A DNA stretch of 64,000 nt, from the NCBI RefSeq assembly GCF_000576555.1, contig NZ_CP007145.1, forward strand, positions 4,176,501 to 4,240,500, written 5' to 3'. This stretch comes from Hymenobacter swuensis DY53 (GTDB taxonomy: Bacteria; Bacteroidota; Bacteroidia; Cytophagales; Hymenobacteraceae). The translations under genes were made by a program, and so were the position numbers. Below the pieces are notes generated by a model. It ran no database searches and was not told the origin of the DNA. It worked only from the letters and a program-made list of their open reading frames with translations. Position 1 is the stretch's first letter; every line of letters starts with the position of its first letter. Positions 9,421 through 18,830 of the stretch are shown here, piece by piece.

Positions 9421-9468
9421 CAAGCCGGATAACGTGTAGCTTTGCTGCTATTACTGTTATCCGGCTTG
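9421..9468. repeat. 13-bp perfect inverted repeat enclosing a promoter box
   Basis: CAAGCCGGATAAC at 9421-9433 is the exact reverse complement of 9456-9468. The 22-base loop contains the TAGCTTTG -7 box of the next gene. Read-through RNA from the upstream gene would form a 13-bp hairpin, while RNA started in the loop would carry only the right arm. There is no U-tract. Confidence 0.8.
9437..9444 (+). promoter_or_regulatory. -7 box (TAnnTTTG) of the second giant T9SS gene
   Basis: TAGCTTTG followed by C, 32 bases before the ATG at 9477 and inside the loop of the inverted repeat 9421-9468. No -33 TTG at the usual distance. Confidence 0.6.
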
Positions 9469-9476
9469 CTGCGTAT

Positions 9477-12400
9477 ATGAAGCAATTGTATCTGTTTGTT
9501 TGCCTGTTATGGCTGCCTAATCTGCTGGCCCGGGCCAGTGCCCCTACCCCCGACCGGCACCTGGAGTTTATCGAGAACAAAGGCCAGTGGCCGGCGCCCG
9601 TCCTGTACGCGGCGGATGTGCCTGGTGGACGGCTTTTCCTGGAGCCTGGCGGCCTTACTTATGCCCTCACTACCGGCTTTCCGCACCCGCATACGGCTAC
9701 ACCCCGCGCGGGAAGTACTCCTGAAGCCTTCCGAGTCCATGCCTTGCGGGTGGAGTTTGTGCAGGCCGCGCAGCCCGTGGTGCTGCCGTCGGCAGCTACC
9801 GGGGAAATACGCAACTACCTGCGCGGCTCCGACCCTTCCCAGTGGGCCACGCACGTAGCAGGGTTCCGGCAGCTGCAGTACCGCAACGTGTGGCCCGGGG
9901 TTGAGGTAAAGTTCTATGAAAACCAGCAGCAACAGCTGGAATACGATTTCGAGCTGGCCCCCCAGGCCCGGCCGGCTACCATCCGGCTGCGCTACCACGG
10001 AGCCGATGCGCTACGCCTGACGCCCGAAGGCCACCTGGAAATCCAGACCTCGGTAGGAACCTTACGGGAATTAGCGCCCAAAGCGTGGCAGCTGAATGCC
10101 AATGGCCAGCGCCAAGCCGTGCCCTGCGCCTACGTGCTACACAACCAGGAAGTAAGCTTCCATCTGGGCAAGTACGACTCAAGCCGGCCGCTGATTATCG
10201 ACCCGACGGTGGTATTTTCCACGTTTACCGGCTCTGCCACCGATAACTGGGGCTTCACGGCCACCTACGACCAGCAGGGCAACCTCTACTCCGGCGGCAT
10301 CGTCTTTGCGCTGGGCTACCCTACCAGTCCGGGCGCGTACAGCACGCAGTTTGCCGGTGCCACCGATATTGCCCTCATCAAGTACAACACAACGGCCCGC
10401 GGCCCGGCCGCCCGGGTGTGGGCCACCTATCTGGGCGGCAGCGGGGCCGATTTTCCGCAGAGTCTGGTTGTAAACAGTCTGGGCGAATTGCTGATCCTGG
10501 CGGCTACCGGTTCCAACAACTTCCCTGTCACGGCCAGCGCGCTGGACCGCACCTTCAACGGGGGCTCGGCCATCAATCCGTTTTTCGGCTACGCTCCCTC
10601 CAATATGCCCGAGGGGTCCGATCTGGCGGTGGTACGGCTCAGTGCCGATGGCTCCCGGCTGGTGGCGTCTACGTACCTGGGCGGGGCCGGCAACGAAGGC
10701 GTGCTACCTAATACCAGCTTCGGCTTCAACCTGCTGCGCAACTACGGCGACCAGTTTCGGGGGGATATTCTGGTGGATGCGCAGAACAACGTGTACCTGG
10801 CCTCAAATACCTCTTCCTCAGATTTCCCGGCGCGCAATAACTTCCAACCCTACACCCCCGGCCTCAACGCGGTAGTTTCCAAGCTCACGCCCAGCCTCGA
10901 CCAAGTAGTATGGAGCAGTCAGCTGGGCGGCAACCAACCAGATGCCGCTTACTCCTTGCAACTCGATGCGGCCGGTCGGCTGTACGTAGCCGGAGGTACC
11001 ACCAGCCCCAACTTCCCGGTAACGCCCGGCACCGTGCAGCCCGCCCAGCGGGGCGACGCCGATGGGTTTGTCGCCCGCATCAGCAGTTCCGGCTCGGTAC
11101 TAGAAAAAGCAACGGTGGTGGGCACGTCGGCTTATGATCAGGCCTATTTTGTGCAGCTTGACCAAAGCGGCGGCGTATACCTGCTGGGCCAGACGATGGG
11201 TGCTTACCCTACCGTGGGCAACCGCTACGGCGTGGCCAACAGCCGCCAGTTCATTCACAAGTTCAACGCCGACCTGACCACTACCGAGTTTGCTACCACT
11301 TTCGGCAGCGGCCGGGCAACCATCGACCTCTCGCCCACGGCGTTTCTGGTAGACCAGTGTGAGCGAATTTACGTGAGCGGCTGGGGCGGGGGCAACAACG
11401 TCGGCTACGGCAACGGCAACGTACTGGGCATGCCTACCACTACTAACGCCACGCAGCGCACCACTGATGGCAGCGACTTTTACCTGCTGCAACTCTCCGC
11501 CGGGGCCCGTAACCTCGATTACGCTACCTTTTTCGGGGGTACCAGCCAGGACCACGTAGATGGCGGCACTTCCCGTTTCGATCCGCGCGGAGTAGTGTAC
11601 CAGGCCGTATGCGGGGGCTGCGGCGGCTCCAGCAGCTGGCCTATTCCGCCGGGAGCCGGCTATTATTCGACCTTTAATGCCAGCGTTAACTGCAACAATG
11701 CCGCTTTCAAATTCAATTTTGAAACCGTTGATGTAGTAGCCGGCACCGACCAGACCGTGTGCGTGGCCTCCGCCCCGGTCCCGCTGCAAGGCAGCCCGGC
11801 CGGCGGCATCTGGACCGGGCCGGGCGTGTCGGGGTCCGTGGCGGCGGGCTTCGTGTTTACGCCTACCCAGGCATTGCTGGGCACCCAAACGCTTACCTAC
11901 ACCGTTACCGGCGTGGGGCCGTGCGGCGGGGTTTCGTCGCTTCGCCTCACAGTGGTTCCGTCGCCCCCCATTACCTTTACCGCTCCGGCCCAGACCAGCT
12001 TCTGCTTGGGTCCGACCAACCCGGCTCCGGTGACGCTGAGTGCCACCCCAGCGGGCGGCACCTTTTCCGGGCCGGGCGTAAGCGGCAACCTATTCATTGC
12101 CTCGTTGGCTGGCCCCGGAACGCACACACTGGTGTACACCGTCAATGCCAGTGGCTGCCGTCTGCAAACCACTCGAACCGTCACGGTAACCCAAGCCTTT
12201 GCCGGGGCCAGCCTTAACGTCTGCGCCGGAGCCGGGCCGCAGGCGCTTACGGGTACTCCCGCAGGTGGTGTCTGGACGGGGCCTGGTGTTGCCACGTCAG
12301 TGACCGGGGGATTCACCTTCACCCCAACAGTCAGCTTACTGGGTATCCAGACGCTTACATACACGGTTACCGCACCCGGGGGCTGCACCAGCAGCAGCAC

Positions 12401-13364
12401 GATGCAGGCCTACGTGCTGCCGGTGCCCACCTTCACTCCCCCGGTACTGCCCGCTTACTGTACCACCAACACAACGCCAATACTCCTGCCGAGCGTGGCT
12501 TACTGGGGCGGCCCCGGCGTACAGGGACCGAGCAGTATGGGCTTCACCTTCCGCCCTTCGTTGGCCGGAGTTGGCACGCACACGCTCCTGTACCGTACCG
12601 GCGGCGGCCTCTGTGACTACACCGGAACCATCACCGTTACCGTCAGCGCCCCCATCAGCGTAAACGCCGGCCCCGACACTCTGCTCTGCCCCGGCACTAC
12701 CCGCCCGTTCCGCCTGCGTGGCACTCCGGCCGGCGGAACCTGGAGCGGCTCCGGCATTACGCCTGATGGCGTTTTCACACCCTCAGTGAGCTTCAGCGGA
12801 AGCAGCACGCTGACCTACACCGTTCCTGGCGTATGTCTGAATACCGGCTCCCGGCGCGTGAGCATAGCAGCCCCCCCGGCCACTGCCCCCGTATGGACGC
12901 CCGCTGGCTGCCCCGAAAACCGCTTGAGCCCGCTTACACTCACCTTCAGTGGCGGTGCCCCAACCTCCAGCTGGGAGTTTGGCGACGGTACCCCCGCCAT
13001 TACCGGCAACACCGTCACGCACACGTACACCCAGGCCGGCACCTATCAGCCACGAGTCACTACATCCTTCAATGCCGGCCGATGCACTGAAACCGCTAGT
13101 CTGCCCACCGTGGAGGTAATTGCCACTGAGCTGCCGCCTAACATCATCACTCCCAACCACGATGATAAGAACCAGTTTTTCGTTGTTCGCACAGCTTGCC
13201 CGGGGCAGCTGCAGGTATTTTCGCGGTGGGGCAACAAGGTTTTTGAAGCGGCCCATTACCTCAATAACTGGGATGGAGCCGGCCTGCCCGATGGCGTGTA
13301 TTACTACCTGCTGCGCACTCCCGACGGCCATGCCGTTAAAGGATGGGTTACCATCCAGCGCTGA
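9477..13364 (+). CDS. Giant secreted protein, tandem paralogue with five Ig-like modules and T9SS type B tail
   Basis: 1295 residues. The signal peptide MKQLYLFVCLLWLPNLLARA is followed by EFIENKGQWPAPV and the same propeller-like region as its neighbour (for example PTVVFSTFTGSATDNWGF, matched by PTVLFSSFTGSTADNWGF). Five Gly-rich Ig-like modules follow (GGIWTGPGV, GGTFSGPGV, GGVWTGPGV, YWGGPGV, GGTWSGSGI), then PKD-like WEFGDGTP and a type B sorting domain (NIITPNHDDKNQ, VFSRWGNKVFE, GWVTIQR). It is longer than its paralogue mainly through extra Ig-like modules. ATG 9477 is chosen for the signal peptide; the frame also opens at a TTG at 9405, upstream of the promoter box. Probably surface exposed or secreted via SprA; the ligand is unknown. 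Confidence 0.92.
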   Translation: MKQLYLFVCLLWLPNLLARASAPTPDRHLEFIENKGQWPAPVLYAADVPGGRLFLEPGGLTYALTTGFPHPHTATPRAGSTPEAFRVHALRVEFVQAAQPVVLPSAATGEIRNYLRGSDPSQWATHVAGFRQLQYRNVWPGVEVKFYENQQQQLEYDFELAPQARPATIRLRYHGADALRLTPEGHLEIQTSVGTLRELAPKAWQLNANGQRQAVPCAYVLHNQEVSFHLGKYDSSRPLIIDPTVVFSTFTGSATDNWGFTATYDQQGNLYSGGIVFALGYPTSPGAYSTQFAGATDIALIKYNTTARGPAARVWATYLGGSGADFPQSLVVNSLGELLILAATGSNNFPVTASALDRTFNGGSAINPFFGYAPSNMPEGSDLAVVRLSADGSRLVASTYLGGAGNEGVLPNTSFGFNLLRNYGDQFRGDILVDAQNNVYLASNTSSSDFPARNNFQPYTPGLNAVVSKLTPSLDQVVWSSQLGGNQPDAAYSLQLDAAGRLYVAGGTTSPNFPVTPGTVQPAQRGDADGFVARISSSGSVLEKATVVGTSAYDQAYFVQLDQSGGVYLLGQTMGAYPTVGNRYGVANSRQFIHKFNADLTTTEFATTFGSGRATIDLSPTAFLVDQCERIYVSGWGGGNNVGYGNGNVLGMPTTTNATQRTTDGSDFYLLQLSAGARNLDYATFFGGTSQDHVDGGTSRFDPRGVVYQAVCGGCGGSSSWPIPPGAGYYSTFNASVNCNNAAFKFNFETVDVVAGTDQTVCVASAPVPLQGSPAGGIWTGPGVSGSVAAGFVFTPTQALLGTQTLTYTVTGVGPCGGVSSLRLTVVPSPPITFTAPAQTSFCLGPTNPAPVTLSATPAGGTFSGPGVSGNLFIASLAGPGTHTLVYTVNASGCRLQTTRTVTVTQAFAGASLNVCAGAGPQALTGTPAGGVWTGPGVATSVTGGFTFTPTVSLLGIQTLTYTVTAPGGCTSSSTMQAYVLPVPTFTPPVLPAYCTTNTTPILLPSVAYWGGPGVQGPSSMGFTFRPSLAGVGTHTLLYRTGGGLCDYTGTITVTVSAPISVNAGPDTLLCPGTTRPFRLRGTPAGGTWSGSGITPDGVFTPSVSFSGSSTLTYTVPGVCLNTGSRRVSIAAPPATAPVWTPAGCPENRLSPLTLTFSGGAPTSSWEFGDGTPAITGNTVTHTYTQAGTYQPRVTTSFNAGRCTETASLPTVEVIATELPPNIITPNHDDKNQFFVVRTACPGQLQVFSRWGNKVFEAAHYLNNWDGAGLPDGVYYYLLRTPDGHAVKGWVTIQR

Positions 13365-13375
13365 GGGTTTGAGGC

Positions 13376-13406
13376 TTGCTTTTGGCGGTTTCTTATCGTA
13401 TATTTG
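13376..13406 (+). promoter_or_regulatory. Complete -33/-7 promoter of the rimP-nusA-infB operon
   Basis: TTG at 13376-13378, a 20-base spacer, then TATATTTG at 13399-13406 followed by C. This matches the Bacteroidota primary sigma pattern TTG-N19-21-TAnnTTTG. Transcription should start near 13413. Confidence 0.75.
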
Positions 13407-13430
13407 CACCAGTAAGCTACAACACGAACT

Positions 13431-13460
13431 GAGGGGACGGATAGTCCCCTCTTTCTTTTA
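13431..13460 (+). promoter_or_regulatory. Terminator-like hairpin in the rimP leader (possible attenuator)
   Basis: GAGGGGAC (13431-13438) pairs perfectly with GTCCCCTC (13444-13451) around a five-base loop and is followed by the U-rich TTTCTTTTAT. It lies between the promoter (13376-13406) and the rimP ATG at 13479, so it could end transcription before the operon. NusA and ribosome-assembly status are the obvious inputs, by inference only. Confidence 0.6.
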
Positions 13461-13478
13461 TCACCCGTTGCCTCGCCT

Positions 13479-13952
13479 ATGAAACTTGACCGCGCCCGCC
13501 TTTCCGAATTCCTTGAGAGCAGCCTGCCCATCAACGGCAACCTGTTTGTCGTGGATTTGGCCGTGTCGGATGCCATTCGCCCCAAAGTCACCGTCACACT
13601 CGATGGGGAACAGGGTCTGGGTATCGACGAGTGCGCGCAGGTAAGCCGTCGTTTGGCCCGCCGCATCGAGGAGGAATACGGTGAGGAGCTTAGCTACACG
13701 CTGGAAGTCACGTCGCCCGGAGCCGATCTGCCGCTACGTGACCCGCGCCAGTATACTCGCCACATCGGCCGTACACTGGCCCTTAAACTCCAGGATGGCA
13801 CCGAGAAGACCGGTACCCTGGAAGCGACTGAAGCCACGGGCATTCAGTTGGCTGAAGTAGTAAAAGAAAAAAGCAAGAAGAAGATCCTGCCTCCCGTGCT
13901 GGTTCCCTTCACCGATATCAACGAGGCCAAAGTGGTCATTTCGTTTAAATAA
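13479..13952 (+). CDS. rimP: Ribosome maturation factor RimP
   Basis: 157 residues, close to the usual RimP size. It binds the 30S subunit during assembly. Family features seen are VVDLAVSDA and VTVTLDGEQGLGIDECAQVSR, then YTLEVTSPGADLPL, which corresponds to the conserved LEVSSPG segment, and an SH3-like C-terminal domain ending in DINEAKVVISF. It is the first gene of rimP-nusA-infB, the usual bacterial order. The ATG at 13479 lies 72 bases after the -7 box, leaving a leader that contains the hairpin at 13431-13451. Confidence 0.95.
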   Translation: MKLDRARLSEFLESSLPINGNLFVVDLAVSDAIRPKVTVTLDGEQGLGIDECAQVSRRLARRIEEEYGEELSYTLEVTSPGADLPLRDPRQYTRHIGRTLALKLQDGTEKTGTLEATEATGIQLAEVVKEKSKKKILPPVLVPFTDINEAKVVISFK

Positions 13953-14095
13953 GTATCACCAACGTGCATTGATTTCTCAGATTTGTTGTTCTCCTGATCC
14001 GGCTACTCCAGCTACTGGGAACCTGACAACAACTCCTTGAAAATCATCTGCAGGAAGCTGTGAAACCAAAAAAATCAGTCTAAATCAGCGTTTAT

Positions 14096-15388
14096 ATGAA
14101 CAGCAACGTCCTGATTGAATCGTTTGCCGAATTCGCCCGGTCGAAAAACATCGACCGGCCCACGATGATGAGCATTCTGGAGGAAGTGTTCCGCACGATG
14201 ATCCGTAAGAAGTATGACGACGACTCTAACTTCGACGTGATTCTGAACGTGGACAAGGGCGACCTGGAAATCTGGCGTAACCGCGAAATCGTGGACGATA
14301 ACTCAGAGGATATCTGGGACTTCGACAAGATTCCGCTGGCTGAAGCCCAGAAGATTGAGCCCGACTTCGAGATTGGCGAGCAGGTAGCCGAAGAGGTGAA
14401 GCTGGAAGATTTCGGCCGCCGTGCCGTGCTTATGGCCCGCCAGACGCTGATTCAGCGCGTAAAAGACCTGGAGCGCGACAACCTCTATCAGGCCTACAAA
14501 GACCAGGTCGGTGAAGTAGTGGTAGGCGAGGTCTATCAGGTATGGGGCCGCGAAGCCCTCATCCTTGATAAGGACGAGAACGAACTGGTGTTGCCCAAAG
14601 GCGAGCAAATCCCGAAGGACCGCTACCGCAAAGGCGACAGCATCCGGGCGGTGGTACACCGTGTGGACGTACTAAACGGCACGCCCAAAATCATCCTCTC
14701 CCGCGCTGCTCCCGCTTTCCTGGAGCGCCTCATGGAGCAGGAAGTACCCGAAATATTCGACGGCCTCATCAGCATCAAAAACATCGTGCGTGAGCCCGGC
14801 GAGCGGGCCAAAGTGGCCGTGGAAAGCTTCGATGAGCGTATTGACCCCGTTGGTGCCTGCGTAGGTATGAAAGGCTCCCGTATCCACGCCGTGGTGCGTG
14901 AGTTGGAGAATGAAAACATCGACATCATCAACTACACCGATAACCTGGAGCTGTACATCGCCCGGGCTTTGTCGCCGGCCAAGCTCACGTCGATGAAAAT
15001 CAACGAACAAACCGGTCGTGTTTCGGTGTTCTTGAAGCCCGATCAGGTGTCGCTGGCCATTGGCCGGGGCGGCGCCAACATCAAGCTGGCTTCGCGGTTG
15101 GTAGGCATGGAAATCGACGTCTTCCGCGACGCCGGTGATTTTGAGGAAGATATTGCCTTGGACGAGTTCCAGGACGAAATTGAAGGCTGGATTTTGGAGG
15201 AGCTGAAGAAAATCGGCCTCGACACCGGCCGGTCCGTATTAGCCGTGAGCAAAGAAGACATCGTGCGCCGCACCGAGCTGGAGGAGGAAACCGTAGAAGA
15301 ACTCTTCCGCGTAATCCGCCAGGAATTTGAGGACAGCGCCGACGAAGAACAGCAAGAAGAAGCACCAAATTCCGGCGCCGCGCAATGA
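14096..15388 (+). CDS. nusA: Transcription termination/antitermination factor NusA
   Basis: 430 residues. It binds RNA polymerase and nascent RNA and modulates pausing, termination and antitermination. The N-terminal polymerase-binding domain covers roughly 1-130, an S1 domain follows near GEVVVGEVYQVWGREALI, and two KH domains contain VGACVGMKGSRIHAVVREL and SLAIGRGGANIKLASRLVG. A short acidic Gln/Glu-rich tail replaces the long repeats of E. coli NusA. It lies 143 bases after rimP, with infB 124 bases downstream. ATG 14096 starts at the conserved MNSNVLIESFAEFAR. Confidence 0.97.
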   Translation: MNSNVLIESFAEFARSKNIDRPTMMSILEEVFRTMIRKKYDDDSNFDVILNVDKGDLEIWRNREIVDDNSEDIWDFDKIPLAEAQKIEPDFEIGEQVAEEVKLEDFGRRAVLMARQTLIQRVKDLERDNLYQAYKDQVGEVVVGEVYQVWGREALILDKDENELVLPKGEQIPKDRYRKGDSIRAVVHRVDVLNGTPKIILSRAAPAFLERLMEQEVPEIFDGLISIKNIVREPGERAKVAVESFDERIDPVGACVGMKGSRIHAVVRELENENIDIINYTDNLELYIARALSPAKLTSMKINEQTGRVSVFLKPDQVSLAIGRGGANIKLASRLVGMEIDVFRDAGDFEEDIALDEFQDEIEGWILEELKKIGLDTGRSVLAVSKEDIVRRTELEEETVEELFRVIRQEFEDSADEEQQEEAPNSGAAQ

Positions 15389-15471
15389 GTGCGCGGCGGC
15401 CGGTACGGCAAGGGCGTTGAGATTGAGCCGGGTGGCCTGATTTCAACGTCGCCCGGCAAGATTTAAGTTAG

Positions 15472-15479
15472 TACCTTTG
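15472..15479 (+). promoter_or_regulatory. -7 box (TAnnTTTG), internal promoter for infB
   Basis: TACCTTTG followed by C, 33 bases before the infB ATG, in the nusA-infB spacer. It suggests infB has its own start in addition to read-through from rimP. No -33 TTG found. Confidence 0.55.
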
Positions 15480-15512
15480 CACCAAGATAAGAGTATCGTT
15501 CGCGAGCATAGA

Positions 15513-18500
15513 ATGGCGGAAGCAGCAACCAAACGGCTGAATCAGGCGGCCAAAGACCTGAACGTTGGATTATCCACCATCGTGGATTTTCTGGCGGGAA
15601 AAGGGCATTCCATCGAAAACAAACCCACGACAAAGCTGTCGTCCGAGCAGGTTTCCCTGCTGGAGAAGGCTTTTGCGTCGTCGGCGCAGGATAAAATGGA
15701 GGCTGCCAAAGTAAGTCAGGCCAAGCGCCAGAGCGAGCTGGAAGCGGCAGCGTCTCAGGCCGCCCATGCCCGCGCGGCTGAACCCGCCAAACCGGCCCCG
15801 GCACCAGTTGCTCCGGCCGTTAAACCGGTTGCCCCGGTTTCTGCCCCCACGGCCCAGCCGGCTCCGGTAGCCGAGGTGCCCAAGCCAACTCCCGCTCCCA
15901 TTCCCGCACCGGTCCCCACGCCAGTTGAGGAACCGGCACGGGTACCGGGCCTGAAAGTGCTCGGCAAAATTGAGCTGGATGCCAAAGGCCGCCCAGTGCG
16001 TCCGGCCGCTCCTCAGCCTGCAGCCGAGGCCCCTAAGCCTGCACCGGCAGCAGAAGCTCCCAAAGCTCCCGAGCCCGTTAAAGTGCCGGAAGCTCCCAAG
16101 TCGGCTCCCGCGCCGGTAGCTGAAGCCTCCAAGATGCCTGAGCTAGCCAAAGCAGCGGAAGCTCCCAAGGCTCCCGCTGCTCCGGTTACTGACGCTCCTG
16201 AAACGCCCAAGGCCCCGGAAGCACCCAAGCCTGCGCCGGTAGCTGAAGCTCCGAAAGTAGCAGCCGTGACGGCCGCCGCGCCGGAAGCTGTTCCAGCGGC
16301 TCCCGAGGCCACGGAAGAAGGCACCATTGTAGCTAAAGCCGATCAGTTGAAAGGTCTGACGGTGCTCGGCAAGATTGAGCTTCCCCTTGATTCGTCGCGG
16401 CGTGGTGGTGGTGGTGGCCGCGGGGCTCGTCCCGTTGCCTCATCTGATGTGCGCAAGAGCGGCCTGGGTGCCGGTGCCGATAAAAAGAAGCGTCAGCGCA
16501 TTCCCATGTCAGGCCCCGGCCAACAGGGTGGTGCCACTAACGGGCCTGGCCAGCAGGGCGGCGGCAACCGCCCCACCGGCACTGGTCCGATGGGCGGCAA
16601 CCGTCCCGGCGGCCCCGGTGGAAACCGTCCGGGTGGTCCCGGCGGAAACCGCCCCGGTCAGCAGGGCGGTGGCAACCGTCAGCCGGCTCCGGCCCTTACG
16701 CCTGAGCAGAACGACAAACAGATTCAGGAGCAGATCAAGGCCACGCTGGCGAAGCTCAGTGGTGGCCGTGGTGGCCAGCAGCAAAACCGCGCCAAATACC
16801 GCCGCGATAAGCGCAACATGGCCGCGGAGGACCGCGAGGCTCTGCGGGCTCAAAACGAGCTAGATGCCAAAACGCTGAAAGTAACCGAGTTTATTTCGGC
16901 CAACGACCTAGCGTCGTTCATGGATGTATCGGTGAATGATGTGATTAAGGTATGCCTGAACATGGGCATGTTCGTATCCATCAACCAGCGCCTCGATGCC
17001 GAAGCCATTACGGTTATTGCCGACGAGTTTGGCTACGATGTGGAGTTCCTGTCCGCTGAGGAAGAGGATACCACCATCGAAATTGAAGACAACGAAGAGG
17101 ATCTGCAGCCGCGGGCTCCCATCGTGACCATTATGGGTCACGTCGACCATGGTAAGACCTCCTTGCTTGACTACATCCGAAGTGCGAGCGTGGCAAAAGG
17201 CGAAGCCGGCGGTATCACCCAGCATATCGGGGCCTACGACGTAATGACCAAATCGGGTAAGCGCGTCACTTTCCTTGATACGCCGGGTCACGAAGCATTT
17301 ACCGCTATGCGTGCCCGTGGTGCCAAGGTGACGGACATTGCCATCATCGTGGTAGCAGCCGACGACTCAGTAATGCCGCAGACGAAGGAAGCCATCAACC
17401 ATGCTCAGGCTGCTGGGGTGCCTATCATCATTGCACTTAACAAGATTGACAAGCCTGGCGCTAACCCCGATAAGGTCCGCGAAGAACTGTCGGTTGTGAA
17501 CGTGCTGGTGGAAGAATGGGGGGGTAAGTACCAGAGCCAGGAAGTATCGGCCAAAACCGGTATTGGTATCGACGACCTGCTGGAGAAAGTCCTGCTGGAA
17601 GCCGAGATTCTGGAGCTGAAAGCCAACCCGGACCGCAACGCGGTAGGTACGGTTATCGAAGCCTCGCTTGATAAAGGCCGGGGCTACGTGACCACCATTC
17701 TGGTGCAGACCGGCACCATGAAAGTGGGCGATATGGTACTGGCGGGGCCGCACTTCGGCCGCGTGAAGGCCATGACCGACCACCGGGGCAAGAAGATGAA
17801 ACAGGCCGGCCCGGCAACTCCGGTGCAGGTATTGGGTCTGACAGGTGCGCCCCAGGCCGGTGACAAGATTCAGGTGATGGAAACGGAGCGCGAAGCCCGC
17901 GAACTGGCCACCCAGCGTCAGCAGCTGGCCCGTGAGCAGAGCATGCGCACCAAAAAGCACATCACCTTGGACGAAATTGGTCGCCGTCTGGCTATCGGTT
18001 CGTTCAAGGAACTCAACGTCATTGTGAAAGGCGACGTGGATGGCTCGGTGGAAGCACTGGCCGACTCCCTGCTGAAACTGAGCACGCCGGAAGTAGCCGT
18101 GAACATCCTCAGCAAAGGCGTGGGGGCCATTTCGGAAACCGACGTGTTGCTGGCCTCGGCCTCCGACGCCATCATCATCGGCTTCCAGGTACGTCCCTCG
18201 CAGAGTGCCCGCAAGCTGGCCGAGCAGGAGCAGATCGACATCCGCCTCTACTCGATTATCTACAACGCCATCAACGAGGTGAAGGATGCTATGGAAGGCA
18301 TGCTGGCCCCGACGGTGAAGGAAGTTGTGGTAGCTAACGCTGAGATTCGTCAGGTGTTCAACATTACCAAAGTGGGCACCATTGCCGGCTGTATGGTAAC
18401 GGACGGCACGTTCACCCGCAAAACCAAGGTTCGCCTCGTGCGCAATGGCATTGTGGTGTACTCGGGCGAAATCCAGGACCTCAAGCGCTACAAAGACGAT

Positions 18501-18617
18501 GTGTCGGAAGTACGCCAAGGCTACGAATGCGGTATCTCGCTGAAAGGCTTCAATGACCTCCAGGAGAATGATAATATTGAAGGTTTCGAAGAGCAGGAAG
18601 TAAAACGGACGCTGTAA
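15513..18617 (+). CDS. infB: Translation initiation factor IF-2
   Basis: 1034 residues. This GTPase brings initiator tRNA to the 30S subunit and promotes subunit joining. An IF2 N-terminal helix bundle ([17 protein letters not shown]) is followed by a long Ala/Pro/Lys linker (about 85-290) and a Gly/Arg/Asn-rich stretch. The G domain starts near residue 535, with GHVDHGKT at 542-549, then [24 protein letters not shown] and the SAKTG motif, followed by domains II-IV. ATG 15513 is chosen over an in-frame TTG at 15477 that overlaps the promoter box. The linker is rich in near-repeats such as EAPKAP and PAPVAEAPK and makes the protein long. A 21-bp hairpin follows. Confidence 0.97.
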   Translation: MAEAATKRLNQAAKDLNVGLSTIVDFLAGKGHSIENKPTTKLSSEQVSLLEKAFASSAQDKMEAAKVSQAKRQSELEAAASQAAHARAAEPAKPAPAPVAPAVKPVAPVSAPTAQPAPVAEVPKPTPAPIPAPVPTPVEEPARVPGLKVLGKIELDAKGRPVRPAAPQPAAEAPKPAPAAEAPKAPEPVKVPEAPKSAPAPVAEASKMPELAKAAEAPKAPAAPVTDAPETPKAPEAPKPAPVAEAPKVAAVTAAAPEAVPAAPEATEEGTIVAKADQLKGLTVLGKIELPLDSSRRGGGGGRGARPVASSDVRKSGLGAGADKKKRQRIPMSGPGQQGGATNGPGQQGGGNRPTGTGPMGGNRPGGPGGNRPGGPGGNRPGQQGGGNRQPAPALTPEQNDKQIQEQIKATLAKLSGGRGGQQQNRAKYRRDKRNMAAEDREALRAQNELDAKTLKVTEFISANDLASFMDVSVNDVIKVCLNMGMFVSINQRLDAEAITVIADEFGYDVEFLSAEEEDTTIEIEDNEEDLQPRAPIVTIMGHVDHGKTSLLDYIRSASVAKGEAGGITQHIGAYDVMTKSGKRVTFLDTPGHEAFTAMRARGAKVTDIAIIVVAADDSVMPQTKEAINHAQAAGVPIIIALNKIDKPGANPDKVREELSVVNVLVEEWGGKYQSQEVSAKTGIGIDDLLEKVLLEAEILELKANPDRNAVGTVIEASLDKGRGYVTTILVQTGTMKVGDMVLAGPHFGRVKAMTDHRGKKMKQAGPATPVQVLGLTGAPQAGDKIQVMETEREARELATQRQQLAREQSMRTKKHITLDEIGRRLAIGSFKELNVIVKGDVDGSVEALADSLLKLSTPEVAVNILSKGVGAISETDVLLASASDAIIIGFQVRPSQSARKLAEQEQIDIRLYSIIYNAINEVKDAMEGMLAPTVKEVVVANAEIRQVFNITKVGTIAGCMVTDGTFTRKTKVRLVRNGIVVYSGEIQDLKRYKDDVSEVRQGYECGISLKGFNDLQENDNIEGFEEQEVKRTL

Positions 18618-18646
18618 GCACCGTCTGTTCTTTCACTTTTCCTACC

Positions 18647-18692
18647 AACGCAAATCGGCCCCTACCTCCACAGGTAGGGGCCGATTTGCGTT
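18647..18692. terminator. Long perfect hairpin after infB
   Basis: Arms 18647-18667 and 18672-18692 are 21-bp perfect reverse complements with a four-base CCAC loop. There is no downstream U-tract on the plus strand. The position at the end of rimP-nusA-infB suggests termination or 3'-end protection. Confidence 0.65.
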
Positions 18693-18729
18693 GTGCAGCG
18701 TAGGACTGTCCATTCACATCATTATGCTA

Positions 18730-18760
18730 TTGACGGCAGCAGGCAGAAGTGGTAGTTTTG
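18730..18760 (+). promoter_or_regulatory. Complete -33/-7 promoter of the beta-barrel gene at 18831
   Basis: TTG at 18730-18732, a 20-base spacer and TAGTTTTG at 18753-18760. The predicted leader before the GTG start is about 65 bases. Confidence 0.7.
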
Positions 18761-18830
18761 AATCGGTTGTATAAATTATTGCATTTGGCAGTAACTCAAC
18801 CGTAATATCCGGCCCTTTTACCCTACTACT

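Noticed and set aside
9421..9468. Phase-variable invertible promoter
   Set aside because: The arms are 22 bases apart; known Bacteroidota invertible promoters have far larger segments and a recombinase nearby, and none is seen.
15755..16690. Repeat-rich DNA as a CRISPR-like or satellite array
   Set aside because: The repeats are codon-based (EAPKAP and Gly-rich runs) inside infB, not direct repeats with unique spacers.
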